Positions 45,206-57,211 of a stretch of DNA of 64,000 nt are shown here, in pieces. The first letter of the stretch is position 1; the number at the start of each line of letters is the position of its first letter. A program made the translations under genes and the position numbers. Under the pieces are notes generated by a model. The model was not told where the DNA came from. It made no database searches and saw only the letters and a program-made list of their open reading frames with translations. This DNA comes from Phytophthora hibernalis (taxonomy: Eukaryota > Oomycota > Peronosporomycetes > Peronosporales > Peronosporaceae): assembly GCA_012656075.1 (NCBI GenBank), contig JAAKBF010000154.1, positions 1 to 64,000 of the forward strand, read 5' to 3'.

Positions 45206-48100
45206 ATGTCTATGGCGTCCCGCAATGAGGACGCGGGTACACCGCCGCCTCGGCGTCGTAGAGACCGCGGCGGCCTGCTGAAGCTCAAGAAAGGAGGCGA
45301 CGACGGTCGCAAGAGCCTCCTGGAAGCCATTTTCTCCAAGAAGAAGAGCCCTACGACCGTCAGTCGCCCCCGCCGACGCCTAACCCGGCGGCAGTGGCTC
45401 GAGGCGTGGAGATCCTGCACTCCATTTTCCCCAAGTGGGAGTCGGAGACGCTGCAGGTTGTGCTGGAGGCCAACGGGTTCATCATGGAGGACACAATCAC
45501 GGCTGTGCTGGAGATGGAGCAGGCTGAAGAGGCCGAGACGGAGCAAGGACCCGACCCGGGTCGTACCAGCACCTGTTGGCCCGTGAAAAACCCACTGCCT
45601 GACGACTTTTGAGGGTGAGTTGGGTGACTTGAGGTTGTGAGGGGATGAGAGACTCATTTGAGGGTTTTTATTTTGTAGCTGCCTGATGAGGTGAAATATG
45701 CGCAGGAGGAGGAGTGTGATGAGAGTGAGAAGGAGGAGATGGAGGATAAAAGTGATGTTGTCTCGAGCTCGGATGCAGCGGAGGAGATGCGCTCGGACAG
45801 ATCCAATAGCACGCTGGCGGAGGACGACGGCACGCTGTATGGGAAGGAGTTTGACGATGATACGGCCTCGACGGATGAAGTGGTCACTCCGGTGCTGGAC
45901 GACGCAGCGATGCGCGCGAACCAGAAGATCGTGGCCGACTCGATGAACCAGAAGTTCCTACCCGCGGAGCTGCGCAACGAGCGCTCAAGCATCTTTGACA
46001 TCGCGCACATTGACGTGATCAAGAAGAGCAAACTCGACCTGTCAGAGGCGGAGAAGCGCATTCGACACCGGGAGCCGCATCTCGTGTTTGAACTACTGTC
46101 GAAGGCGAGTGAAATCTACCGCAGCGGCGTCATCTCGAGCCAGGAGCTCGATTATCTGCGATCCATGATTTTGTCAAGGATCCAGCCGACGAAAATGGTG
46201 CGTGTTCTGTGACTTGATGCTTATGCTCAAAGATTGTCTGAATGCTCGTGGTGTTTTTGCTAACTAACGGCTTGCTGCGATGTGCTTGAATCAGTTGATG
46301 GATATGACGATGAACATGAATGGCATGATTTCTGATCACGAGTGGCACCTCCTTATCCTGAAGGCAAAAGGTAAGCTCATCCATTTACAGTTTAAGTGTA
46401 GACTGATGTGAGCTGACACCCGTGCCTTGTCAGGAATTCGCCATGCACTTTGCATTCGTATCTTTCGTGAAGAGAGCAAACCAGCGCGGAATAGTAGTCA
46501 CATGGTACGTCGTCATCAATATCCTCCCCAATCTCAGTCGTCACGATGACCAGTGAGCTAACGATCGTGTTATGTTATTTTTGCAGGAGTATATTGTTCG
46601 TGTTGTCGATGTGGAAAGTGGTGTCGTATGGTTTACGCGGAAGCGCTTCCGAGAGCTCCACAAGCTTCACCGCAAAGTACGTTATTGTGCATCGTTGAAA
46701 TTCGCGTCCTATTCATGCTAACTGGTTCTCTGTTTGTATAGTTGAGCCGTTTATCTGGGCAAGTTAATGAATGTGTTTTCCCAACACGCCGTGGACACGG
46801 CCGAAACTCTCCAAACCAGCTTGCTTACGATCGTGCACCAGTGCTGGAGAACTTTTTGCGTACTACGGCAGCGCTTGTAGCCCCGTCACCCCTGACGTTT
46901 TTGCATGGTGTCGCTCTCAAGCAGCTGCAGCAGTTTTTGGATGTTCCGCACGTGGGTATTCTTGAGCGCAATCGCACTCAGCCTATCTCGCGAGAGCTTC
47001 GAGTGTTTGTGTATCACACCGTGAATGATCTGACATCTCCCGAGGGAAAAGCGTGTCAAAAGTTTCTCGTTAAAATGAAGCAGAACGGCTTCAATTCCGG
47101 GAAAAATGTGCTGGATGAAATTGGCGATATTTTGGACGGTGTGCAGGAGTACATGCTCGAGCATCGATTTGAAGAAATGGAGGTCATCGTTCAACGTTTG
47201 ATGAAGCAGATTCTTGCTGCTAGTGCCAGCAACCCAGCACTGGGTCGCCACAGCTCGTTCGTGAGCCTCATGACAACCGATGCAGTAAGCAACCAGGATA
47301 AACTGCAGCAGATGCTGTCAGATGCAATTCGACATGAGCTGGAAGATCGCATCTGCGTGCCGCTTATGTATGACCTGACGCAAAACCTGCGGCGGCATGT
47401 GCAGCACGAAGAGCGCCAATTCCGTCAGCGTGTGTTCCAATTGAAGGGTAAGCCCCAGAGCTACTTCGGCATCCCAATGGACAAGATCTCGTTGAGCAGT
47501 TGGCGCTCTGTGGTGGATGTGATCAAGGAGATTGACGGTGCTTTCCTTCCGTTGGACAAGATGCGTAAGCTGGTCGCCACAGCGCATCAGATCCACGTGT
47601 TGTACAAGGCCGAACGCACCATGTACCTGAGTGAGTCACCGCACCACCGCCGTCGCAACTCCACGCCAATGGCTGCTGCTATCTGGTCGGCTTCTTCTCC
47701 GGCGATGAACAGGATGCTGTCGCCTGCGAGCAGCAGCTCTGGAAGATCGTCGCGTGGCATGACCGTCGGCGACGAGAGTGAAGCGCCCGCTGAGATCGAA
47801 GCTGGTAAGCAAGAACAGAAAGATGATGGAGGCGCAGCAGAAGGCGAGACATCCGCGGGTGACGCCAAGACGCAGCAGGAGGAGGACGTGCTCAGCGGAG
47901 ACGACTTCCTGCCCATTTTTATTTATGTGATCGTCCACAGCGAGTTGGAGGCGCCGATCCTGACGCAAGTGTTGCTGAACCGCCTGTGCGACCCGGAAAA
48001 GAGACGCAGCGAGTCAGGCTACTACCTCGCCACCTTCGAAGCCGCGCTGCATCACATCCTGTCGCTGGAACTACCAGGAGCTCGCGCCGATGGCCTGTAG
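45206..48100 (+). CDS. CUE-PX-VPS9 protein, Rab5-type GEF
   Basis: VPS9 domains load GTP on Rab5-like GTPases of early endosomes; PX binds phosphoinositides; CUE binds ubiquitin. Exons are 45206-45614, 45679-46197, 46295-46370, 46434-46504, 46587-46676 and 46742-48100, all GT-AG. One base missing at each of the runs 45367-45371 and 45607-45610 gives 841 residues. CUE is VEILHSIFPKWESETLQVVL plus EANGF (about 45400-45480). PX is LILKAKGIRHALCIRIFREE, RVVDVESGVVWFTRKRFREL and the following Tyr/basic part. VPS9 has SGDDFLPIFIYVIVHSEL, with the Asp and Tyr typical of the fold, and SGYYLATFEAALHHIL at the end. Confidence 0.88.
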
Positions 48101-48520
48101 ACGAACATATGTAGCCATGTCACCAAGTGTAGCCATCTGTCTAGCCGTTATAAAATTGACATGAGAGTGATTATTTTCCCCGACTGGCGCATCCCTCTGT
48201 GCACTGTTATCAGTATTGCATTAACGCGTTTATCAAAAAATATTACTTTATCCGGATGTGTATAGATGATATTATAAAACTTACTGCTACTGTGCCCACT
48301 CAGACGGGTCAAATAATCATTGCCAATTCATGTTTCCAACCTAAAATTTAGGGGGAAGAAATAGTGTCACTTCGCCAGGTGCAGGTAGCGAGCGAGAGCA
48401 GCACCGCAGGACAGGACAGGACGCTCTGACACGTACTGCGGTCCTGCAGAGTGGAGTGTCTTCGGGTGACGCGTCCTATTGGCTGCGCAGCGTAACGCCT
48501 CCGCCTCTTTAGCCCGCAGA
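48101..48520. other. Spacer between the VPS9 and TKL genes
   Basis: Two copies of 'tgtagccat' (48110 and 48127) follow the stop codon. An ATTGG (reversed CCAAT) lies at about 48477, 40 bases before the kinase ATG. The minus-strand frame at 48906-48367 is a shadow. Confidence 0.5.
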
Positions 48521-50719
48521 ATGTTCGGCATGGACCCCGTGCTGTCTGGTTCGCTGTGTTTCCTGGTGCTGGCCATCGCCATGTACCTCAAGTTTATCCG
48601 TGAGCAGCCGTGGGGTGACGAAGAGCTGTCAGACCACAAGAACAGTCCAGTGGACGGAGACGACACCATGCCGTTCCTGCATCCTGCGTCCCCGCAGGAC
48701 GTCAGCAGCAGATCCGAGGAGCAGGTCAGGGACGTCAACAGGTCAAGCAGAAGCAACAGGCCACACAACAGCAACCACAACCCCATCATGGGTACGCAGG
48801 ATTCAAGCAGGCTTCCTCCGCTGTTGTGGCGGCAGGAGTCGATCCTGGAGCAGCTACAGGAGCCACCTACTTGCCCAAGAAGCAGCCGATGCGGCGCAGG
48901 ACGCACAGCGCTACTGCCACATCAACTGCTCCACCAAGCAACAAGGTCAAGAGCGGTGCAGTGGCTACTACTGACGGTGGAGAACTTGGCATGGACCAAC
49001 TGCCCACCACGATCTACGAAGGAGCCAACTACGACCAATTCAGACAGCAGAGACAGCCGCAGGATTCAGGACGCAATCAGCACCGGATCACGTTCGATGA
49101 TTATGATGAAGAAATGGGCTTCCTGTCGCCACCGAGACATGCTGAGGCTGCGGACGATTCGCTCGAGAGTGTGTCGTTTGAAGCTGAGGGCGATGGGTTT
49201 TATGATCTGGAGAACCATCTTCAGGAAGATCATTTGCTCCGGATTGCGGACACGCCGGAGCGCGTACGAAACACACTGCGTATTGGCGAGCAATACCGTG
49301 GAGGAGCGCTGTTGGAAGCACCTGATTTAACGGAGGCCTCGCCTGATGCGAAGACTCTGAAGACGAGCATCGAGCGTCAGTTCGTACGGGATGTTGCGCC
49401 GCCCGCGCAAATGCAGCTGGAAGTCGCACGAAAAGCACGTATTCCGCTGTTCTTGCATTCGCCGATGTATGTGAAGACTTCAGCGAACGCTCTGGTCGAC
49501 GAGATTGATGCTGAGTTTGCAGCGGAGTTTGCAACCGAAGAGGTTCAAGCAGGAGAAGCGGCTGGAAATGGTGAAGTGCAAGCAGGTCCTGCTGCAGGTC
49601 CTGGTGGGGCAGGAGGGGGAACTGGGGATAATGCAGGTGGAGACCACTCAAGGAGGAGAAGGCCCAAGTTGTCGAAGGCAAAGAATGACAGTTTGCACGT
49701 GGACTTCAAGGAGCTGCAAATTGAGGAGATGATCGGCCAGGGTGCATTCGGAACGGTGCACCGTGCGAAATGGCGCGGGACTGCAGTGGCCGTAAAAATT
49801 CTCGTGTGCCAGTATCTGACAGCGGACATCCTCGAAGAATTCGAAGCCGAAGTGCAGATCATGAGCATATTAAGGTACGGCTTACGTTCATTATTTGGCT
49901 AATTGGTTGTCCAGTGTAGCTTGTACTTCAAGTACTACGGAGTTGGGAACTAACTAGGTTGTTTCTGATTATCTCTTAGACACCCCAATATTTGCCTGCT
50001 GATGGGCGCTTGCTTGGAGCCGCCAACACGCTGCCTCGTGATTGAGTACCTGCCACGCGGATCGCTGTGGAATGTGCTTCGTCAAGACGTCGTCATTGAC
50101 ATGGGCAAGCAGTACGGGTAAGATGGCGGTCGATTTGCCCCTGCTGAGTGGATATTACCGCTGTTCTCTCTTCTCACTGTTTTTCGTGCTCATCTGTAGG
50201 TTCGCACGTGACACAGCTCTTGGCATGAACTACCTGCACTCATTCCAGCCGCCGATCTTACATCGTGACTTGAAGAGCCCCAACTTGTTGATTGACTCAG
50301 CATATTCGCTGAAGATCTCCGATTTCGGTTTGGCGCGTGTTCGAGCGCACTTCCAGACGATGACGGGTAACTGCGGAACCACGCAGTGGATGGCGCCCGA
50401 GGTACTGGCCGCTGAAAAGTACACGGAGAAGGCAGATGTGTTCTCGTACGGCGTCGTGGTCTGGGAAACGGTCACACGGCAGTGCCCGTACGAGGGCCTC
50501 ACGCAGATCCAGGCGGCACTCGGCGTGCTGAACAACAACTTGCGGCCAACAGTTCCCGAGAACTGTCCGCCCCTATTCAAGAAACTCATGACGCTGTGCT
50601 GGGTCAGTTCTCCCGAAAAGCGACCAAGCTTCGAGGCGGTGCTGGAGATCCTGAACAGCTCCACCGACGGCTCGTTACCTTTGCAGCTCGAGCGAAAACC
50701 CAGCGACCCCCATACTTAA
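48521..50719 (+). CDS. Membrane-anchored TKL (Raf-like) protein kinase
   Basis: Exons are 48521-49874, 49980-50117 and 50200-50719; adding one C to the run 48690-48693 gives 670 residues. Residues 5-26 are a hydrophobic anchor (SGSLCFLVLAIAMYLKF), followed by about 400 disordered residues rich in Gln, Ser and acids. The kinase domain shows GQGAFGTVHRAKWRGTAVAVKIL (Gly loop and Lys), LRHPNICLLMGAC, catalytic HRDLKSPNLLI, DFGLARV, the activation end CGTTQWMAPEVL and DVFSYGVVVWE, so all catalytic residues are present. Such TKL kinases are greatly expanded in oomycetes. The substrate is unknown. The N-terminal helix suggests an ER or plasma-membrane location with the kinase in the cytosol. Confidence 0.9.
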
Positions 50720-50919
50720 GTACTAGAGGTATGCAGTAACTTGGCGCAGTGTATGTACGAAAAGAGAGGGCCGAGGCGTAGTTAGAATGAATACAGCAAG
50801 CAAAATGTAGCCACTTCGCAACATAAACTGTCCACTTGATGGACGCTAACATGTCGCAAACACGCCAAAACACCGGTATCCACCGATATACCGGTCTCCT
50901 TATCGCCCTCAAATGTACG

Positions 50920-50936
50920 TCATTCGCCAATCTTCC
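50920..50936 (+). promoter_or_regulatory. Initiator-like site of the P5CR gene
   Basis: TCATTCGCCAATCTTCC fits most of the oomycete TCATTYYNCAWTTT core and lies 39-55 bases before the ATG. 'accggta' motifs lie just upstream (50872-50905). Confidence 0.55.
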
Positions 50937-50974
50937 TCCAAGAGCTCAAGTGATCTTCCTACCTCCTTTCAATA

Positions 50975-51917
50975 ATGGCTCCTTCCGCTGACACGACACT
51001 AGGCCTCCTGGGCACGGGCAAGATCGGCTCGGCCGTGTTCTCCGGCTTCTGCGGCGCCAACGGCTGGCAGCCCAAGCACGCGTACGTGTCGGCGCGCACC
51101 AAGGCCAAGGCGGAGGCGCTCGTGGCCAAGTTCCCGGGCCTCGTGAGCATCGGCGCGTCCAACCAGGAGATCGTGGACCAGAGCGACGTGGTGTTCATCG
51201 GCCTGCTGCCTCACGTGGCGCGCGAGGAGCTGCCCAAGCTCTCGTTCAAGGGAAAGAAGGTGGTGTCCATGATGGCCACTATCCCGTACGACGAGCTGCT
51301 GCAGCTCGTGCAGCTGCCCAAGGAGAGCGTCGTGCGTTCTGTGCCTCTGCCTGCTGCTGCCAACCGCGCAGGACCCATCCTGGCCTATCCGGACAATGCC
51401 TTTGCTCGTGACCTGTTCGCTCAGGTCGGCACGCCCGTCATGGTGGCGGAGGAAGCCGAGATCACTAAGCTGGTAGGATGGAGAGATGTGGAGGGTTTGT
51501 GGTGGAGTGCTGATCTTTTTGTTTTGGTTGTGTAGACGGGTATTACGGCGCTCATCTCCTTCTTCTACGCCACATGCGACACGACGCAGAAGTGGTGTGT
51601 GAACAACGGCGTCGGTACGTGGCTCTGGAGGCTGGTTGGTTGGTCAAAAACTGACGTGGTGATCTGTCTGAGTAGGTGACCAGGCGTCTCGTGACTACAT
51701 TGGGTCCTTCTTCCACGCGCTGGCGTCGGCCGGTGCTGAGTCGACGGAGGGCTTTGGCGAGATGGCCGACGAGGCTGCCACCCCCGGCGGACTCAACGAG
51801 CAGGTGCACCGCGCGCTGCAGGGCAACGGAGGCTACGAACTCGTGGCGGATCAGCTGGACGCGATCTTCAAGCGCCTGTCCGGTACCGATGCGGCCCCGC
51901 GTCCTGCTCGCAACTAA
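50975..51917 (+). CDS. PYCR: Pyrroline-5-carboxylate reductase
   Basis: It reduces pyrroline-5-carboxylate to proline with NAD(P)H, the last step of proline synthesis, in the cytosol or mitochondrion. Exons are 50975-51472, 51536-51614 and 51676-51917, giving 272 residues, the usual family length. The Rossmann motif LLGTGKIGSAVFSGF is at residues 10-24; MMATIPYDELLQLV and RSVPLPAAANRAGP are in the middle; and the C-terminal dimerisation domain has the signature MADEAATPGGLNEQVH. Here PLPAAANRAGP replaces the common MPNTPAxVG-like loop, a variant of oomycete-type enzymes as far as can be judged. No frameshift is present. Codon use is strongly GC3-biased, suggesting high expression. Confidence 0.93.
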
Positions 51918-52100
51918 GTTGACGCATGAACTCTCGTGTATTGTTCGTTGATGACATGACATGCTGAGGTCTAAATCAAAAGAAATGCTGCTATTGTGAA
52001 GTGCCTGCGCTGGAGGCTTCCAAGCTTCTTTGTTTTTCTACGTTCTACTGCTGGTGTCTCCCTTTCAAACGCATTTCGACAGTGCTATCGCAGGCTGCAC

Positions 52101-54923
52101 TCAATTGCCGTTAGATAGCTGCGTCTCCTTTGCGTTTGTTGGCACCTTGAACGGGGCAGATAACACGTCCGTCTTTTGCATTAGCCAAAACATCTTGCCC
52201 GCATCACTCAAACCAGGTATCCGCTTCCACTCCACCTTATGGACCTCTCCAGTTGCCGATCGACACAGCGTAGCTTGCACAGGATTCAGCTTGCCAACAT
52301 CAACCGCTTGCAACAAGCAGTTAATTTCCAAACTGCCGTCAGTCGCAAAGTATGGCTCTAAGAAGATCGAGCCCACTGCACGAGAATCGGAAACACGCCC
52401 TTCGCCGATGCAACTGCCGTCCCACTCACCGGTGACAACAAGACGGACACTCGTGCGATCCAAATTCATAGAGCTTTGCTTGAGGCCAAAGGACGCTGCG
52501 TCGCGGTGCAGAGCAAGCGCCACCTGAGAGCACACCGTCATCTCTACAAATTCACGCAGGCCTTCGACGCCAGATACTTCGCGTTGCGACGCGATCCCGG
52601 TCTGAAGAAGAATCCGCGCTCCTGAGATCAGCACCTCCGTAGAAAAGTTCTTACCGATGCAAAGATCAAACGCCGACAGCGTCGAGTCGTACGCGCACGT
52701 TTTCCATCGCGGACTAACGTACACACCACGCACCGAGTCACAAATTGGCTGCAGCAAGCCGTCGTCCAGAACGCGACCTGATGCTGATACTTGGAGCTTC
52801 TGGAATGCAAGCACTGAAGACACCTCGTCCAGGTACAAAGTCACTTCGTTTTTCAGCAGATTATGCGCCAAGACAGATAGCACTGTCGCCAGCGTCCCCG
52901 GTGTGTTATCGTGTTTATCCATCTCGCTCGCGGGGCCCATACCGGCAGCACCACCTGCACCAGAGTTGGTAGAGTTCGAGCCACCCCCTGAAGCAGTCGA
53001 TACGTCCGATCCTGTGTACAGCAATGCTCGCGAAATCTCCTTTCGCCCGTGACGAGTCCGGATTTCTTGTTGTAGCAACAATAGAGTATACCGGCAGGTC
53101 TGCGTCAAGAAAGCTTCGTCACTGTCTGCGGGTGTCGAATACGAGATTGATGCTGCGCGTCGAGGCTTAACTGGGCTGCTAGTCGGTGCTTGGGGCTCTT
53201 CCATCTTGATATCCGCAGTGGGCTCTGCTTCCTGTGCCGCGTCCACCAGCACTTCGTCTGTCACTTTATTCTCCTCTGACGCTGCGTCTTTGTTCTTAGA
53301 CAGGCTCTTCACGTCAACGAGCTTGATTGTCAAGTGGTACCTCTCGTTGACCCGGAGCTGGATTTCGTCATCCAGCACCTGAAGGACCGAAATGTTTGTG
53401 TCTGTGGCCGGACTTTCTTCCTTGCCGTGCTTCTTCACAACGTAGTTGCTGATATTGTACACTGTATCTGTCCATTTTGATGTGTTTTGAAGCGCTTCCT
53501 TCATCAACGTGTAGAAGAGCTCCTCGCAAAAGACAGAGAACTGCACAGCCTTGAGAACGGATACGTTGCGCTCCTCCAGGATTTTAAGATCTTCGGGCGT
53601 ATCCTCGAGTTTATCCATCTCTGCCTTGGTCCTGTGTGGCCAACAAAACACAAATCAAATCGGTTAGTACTTCAGGCATTCTTCTTAGCATGGCAAGCAA
53701 TTATCTGTATGATACAGAAATCGGCCGTACATGTGAATAAGAGAGGGTGACGGCAAGGTATAGTGTCCTTCCTTTCCAGAGTCCTTTGATTCTAGTTTCA
53801 GCTAGACCCGTACAAAAATTAAAGTCAGCGACGAGATTACCACGTGGAGCGACACTAAACTTTGCCTACCTGGATCGTACGAGCCAAGAAATCTTCTGGG
53901 GTCTTTGCGCGAACAAGGCCCTTCTCCGTGCGGCTCAGCTATCAACAGTACGACACAGCATTAGGAATAGTGTCCACGATGCCCTCCAGGGAGTGGCCCC
54001 GACTTACCTCCGCATAAGCGAGATCAGCAATTGATCGGGTCTGAGGTACGAAAAATGACCCCGCTATTGGAGCACACAAAATACGGTCAGACAAAGCACT
54101 CAGCTAATATGTTCCGCACAAAACTCACCGCTGGCGTAGCCACAATCCACCGCCAGAGGTTCACCGGCGCGGAACGGCTTGGGGATGTTTCCATGAATCG
54201 GTGCACAGATCTTCCACTTGCGCAGCATTTGCGTGATACCTTGGAAAAAGACGCTCTCCTTCTCCACCGTCTTGGCCAGCGCTTCAACGCCATCCAGCAA
54301 GATGGAGCTGCTCTCCTTCACCTGCGCACTCTTGGACTCTACCAGATGCTCCAGCTCCTCCCTCTTAGGCGCTGTATTTTCTCGAATGCAGCGCATTTCC
54401 TCGAGAAAGTCGCGCTGACGGATCAAATCGATCGAGTTGATCAGTTGGTGCAGCTCTGCAACTGCTGCCTGTAGCTCCGCCACCATGGGGCGATAGTGGA
54501 TCCTAGGGTCGATGACTTCTTCCTCCTCCTCCACGTCCTGCTCCGGCTCCTCCAACTTCTCCACAGCTTCAGCAACCTCCATGAGCTCATCCTGCTGCTC
54601 CAACTTGACTCCATTGGCCTCTTCACCTGTAAGTTCTTCCTGTGTCTCCGTCTTCTGCTTTTTCTTCTTGCGTTCGATCCGGACACGCTCCAACTCCTGG
54701 ATCGAATGCAGGAACAGCTGCGCCTCGGTGAATTCCCTGATAATAGTAGAAATTCATAATAAGACGTTAGATTTTCACTATTGATTAATGCAATTTTGTA
54801 GGAATTAACGGCGGTCTTTTACTGTTGGAGGATCTCCTTGCCCTGGTCCGTCACCATCTCCACGGCCTCGTAGTCCGCCGGGTACAGCGTCACGCCCACG
54901 GGTTCCGAGCCCTTCTCCTCCAT
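52101..54923 (-). CDS. MED17: Mediator subunit 17-like protein
   Basis: MED17 is a scaffold of the Mediator head that links activators with RNA polymerase II in the nucleus. Exons that fit: 54923-54823, 54736-54129, then probably 54040-54008, 53938-53870 (LSRTEKGLVRAKTPEDFLARTIQ) and about 53620-52101. The joint between the second and third pieces is out of phase, perhaps from another base error. Features are an acidic coiled region, ILLDGVEALAKTVEKE followed by QMLRKWKICAP (compare human ILLKGAERL...RQHWKLRKV), and LKAVQFSVFCEELFYTLMKEAL (compare LLCKEIFAQLSREA). The rest is weakly conserved. An upstream ATG at 55058 exists. Family call is by pattern only. Confidence 0.65.
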
Positions 54924-55412
54924 ATTGTACCGGTCTTTATACACTGACCAACGCCCTGCCCTTCCGCTGTCTGTGGCCTGCACACGACGAGCCTTCCTGA
55001 CGTCGACCTGGACGCTTTTTGGCAAATGGGGTGGCCAATACCGGTACCGCAAAGACACCCACTTTTGGTCGAAATGTCAGTATTCCAAGAGAGTGACACG
55101 CTTTAAAAGGCAACTTGTTCCTGTTGAGGTTGATTTGGTGAACTACCTGTAACTCGTTGATACTTTATTGCTAGCGAGGCTAGCTTCACCTTATTTCATT
55201 AAAAAAATCACCACCGTCCACCTTGAATACTACGACACTACTCACGCTCTGCGACAACTACGCAAGCACGGGTTGTTTGCTCCGCGTGCTTCGCTTCGAC
55301 GTCTTTCTGGGCTGCGTCCGACACCAGTCTTCGCTTTCGAATCATTCCTACTGGAGGGTGACATGGCCATGTTTGATGCACAGAGCCATGCTCACCGCTG
55401 TGACTGCGCGCC
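54924..55412. other. Spacer between MED17 and the FYVE-protease gene
   Basis: It contains 'gtaccggtc' (54927) and 'taccggtac' (55036) near the MED17 start. The rest has only shadow frames; 55413 is the stop side of the next minus-strand gene. Confidence 0.5.
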
Positions 55413-57211
55413 TCATGAAAAGTTATACTCGCGCTTGGCACACTCGATGGCTCCCTTGACCATGTTGATGGCGCGCACGCGGTCCTGGCGCAGCACACTG
55501 AAGGAGATCAGTCCCACGAGCTGGCCCTTCTTGTCCACGGCAGCGCCACCGCTGAAGCCGTTGTCCAACTGCGCTGCAGTTCGGAGCATCGCCTTGTCGA
55601 CTTCTTCGCCATCGTAGACTTGTGAGTCTGTTCCGGAACAAATTGCATGATGCACGGTGATGGTGTTGTGGCCGCTGCTAGGGTAGCCGAACATCCACAT
55701 CTCGTCACCTGGCTCCACGTTGTTTGAATTTCCAATGCGCACGGCCGGGAGCTTTCCGATCGTGTCTCGAGACGTGCCTTCGAGCTTTGTCACCGTCCAG
55801 TTGCGCGCGATGATGCGATCCGTCACGTCGCCAATGTACAATCCACTAGGCGGGTCCGAAATCACTTCGCAATCCAAGCGCAGCAGCGCATAGTCCAATT
55901 CCTCGTTACAGCACTCCGGGATCACACGCGCATGATACTTCCATAATGGTGGTAGCGATGTGGATTCTGTGGGCGCGACCAGGATCATGTACTCGTCGCT
56001 GTAGATACAGTCGAACTGCTCACCCTGCAGGCAATGCCGTGCCGTGGCGACCAATCCATCTTCGTGGATGATAATGCCGGATCCAACGTTGCACAGCTCT
56101 CCCTCGTTGGTCAGGATGGCAATTCGAACGGCTGACTGCTGTACGCGGCGAACGAGTCCGGCGCGGAAGTGCTTCATCTCGGCGCGTTTCTGCTTGAAGC
56201 GGGCCACAGGTGTGATCGGCTTGGACTCCATCGACGGTCGTTCATCATCGTCATCCTCATTAAAATCAGCCAGACACGCAGCGGCGTTCAGCAGCTTCAT
56301 GCGCGGGCCGAACGGGATGCCCAGGTCGCGTAAATGGCCAGCGTTCATCAAACACAGGGATTCAATATCGATCTCCTCTGCTTCAAAGAGCGCCGCGTAC
56401 TTGCTGAGCTTGAGCGAGGCTAGAAGACTGGACATGACGAGGAAGCTCTTCTTCTTCTCGGCGGCTTTTCGCGCCGACCAGCGGATGGCGAACTTGTTGT
56501 ACCACGACAAGTTCTCAAAGCCGATGCCGTGCACGTCTCGCTGAAAAGCCACGAGCGACTCGCGCTGCGGACTGCTCTCGTCGTCGCCGAACTCCTTGAT
56601 GTAGAGCGGGCGCCACGTGATGTCCAGCAGCGCGCGCTTGTACCAGAACCTGCACGTCATTGAGGCCAGACACAGGTCCACGTGGTTCAAGTAGCTCAGC
56701 ATGTGCGTGAACACGCCGCGCGGCACCCAGGCTTTGGCGTGCACGAAGGCATTCATGGGGGTCTGCTGCCGGATAAAACCTTGGGGAAGCACGTCTCGCA
56801 CAGCCGCGACTTGTGCGTGTGGCCTGTCAATGCCGCCTTGTACCTGGAGCACTTGGCACAGAACAAGTAGCCGCATCGTCGGCAGCGATGCGAACGACGC
56901 AACAGCGAGAACTTCTCTCGACACAAATTGCACGAGTTGGACGCGTGTTGCGGCGCCCAGCGGTCGGCTATGGAGGACGCAGAGGACGATGTTGAAGCTG
57001 AAGACACGGACGAGTAGCGACTCACGCGGCTCAGCTCGTCGAAGCCCGTGAGCGTCGACACCTGGCTCAGGTTTAGTTGGCGCGAACGCTCCGTGGCTGG
57101 GAAGCGGCTACTGCTGCTGCTGGCGGGTCGAGAGCGGGACGACAGGTTGAGACCCGCGTAGGCCCCGTTGGAGCGCGCCGACAGCGGGAACACGCGCTTG
57201 TCCTCGTCCAT
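55413..57211 (-). CDS. FYVE-F-box-SAM-trypsin-like serine protease protein
   Basis: Two frames meet at the run 56757-56761; adding one base gives 599 residues. Domains in order: a Ser-rich N-terminus; a FYVE-related zinc finger at about 85-145 (CNLCREKF, RSHRCRRCG, CAKCSRY, RLCETCF; it has eight Cys but lacks the second His of RHHCR); an F-box-like segment at about 165-215 (GVFTHMLSYLNHVDLCLASM, then CRFWYKRALLDITWRPLY); a SAM domain at about 265-320 (SKYAALFEAEEIDIESLCLM); and a trypsin-like domain at about 355-560 with His in VATARHC, Asp in LDYALLRLD and Ser in NGFSGGAAVD. The triad is complete. FYVE would target PI3P membranes. I know no described protein with this set. No signal peptide, so intracellular. 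Confidence 0.85.

Noticed and set aside
45360..45397. 36-base intron in the CUE exon of the VPS9 gene
   Set aside because: Length is a multiple of three and cannot explain the frame change; a one-base run error can, and it makes the whole gene length fit.
48367..48906. 179-codon minus-strand frame opposite the TKL kinase start
   Set aside because: It is the antisense shadow of the kinase N-terminus, low in complexity, with no domain or splice signals.
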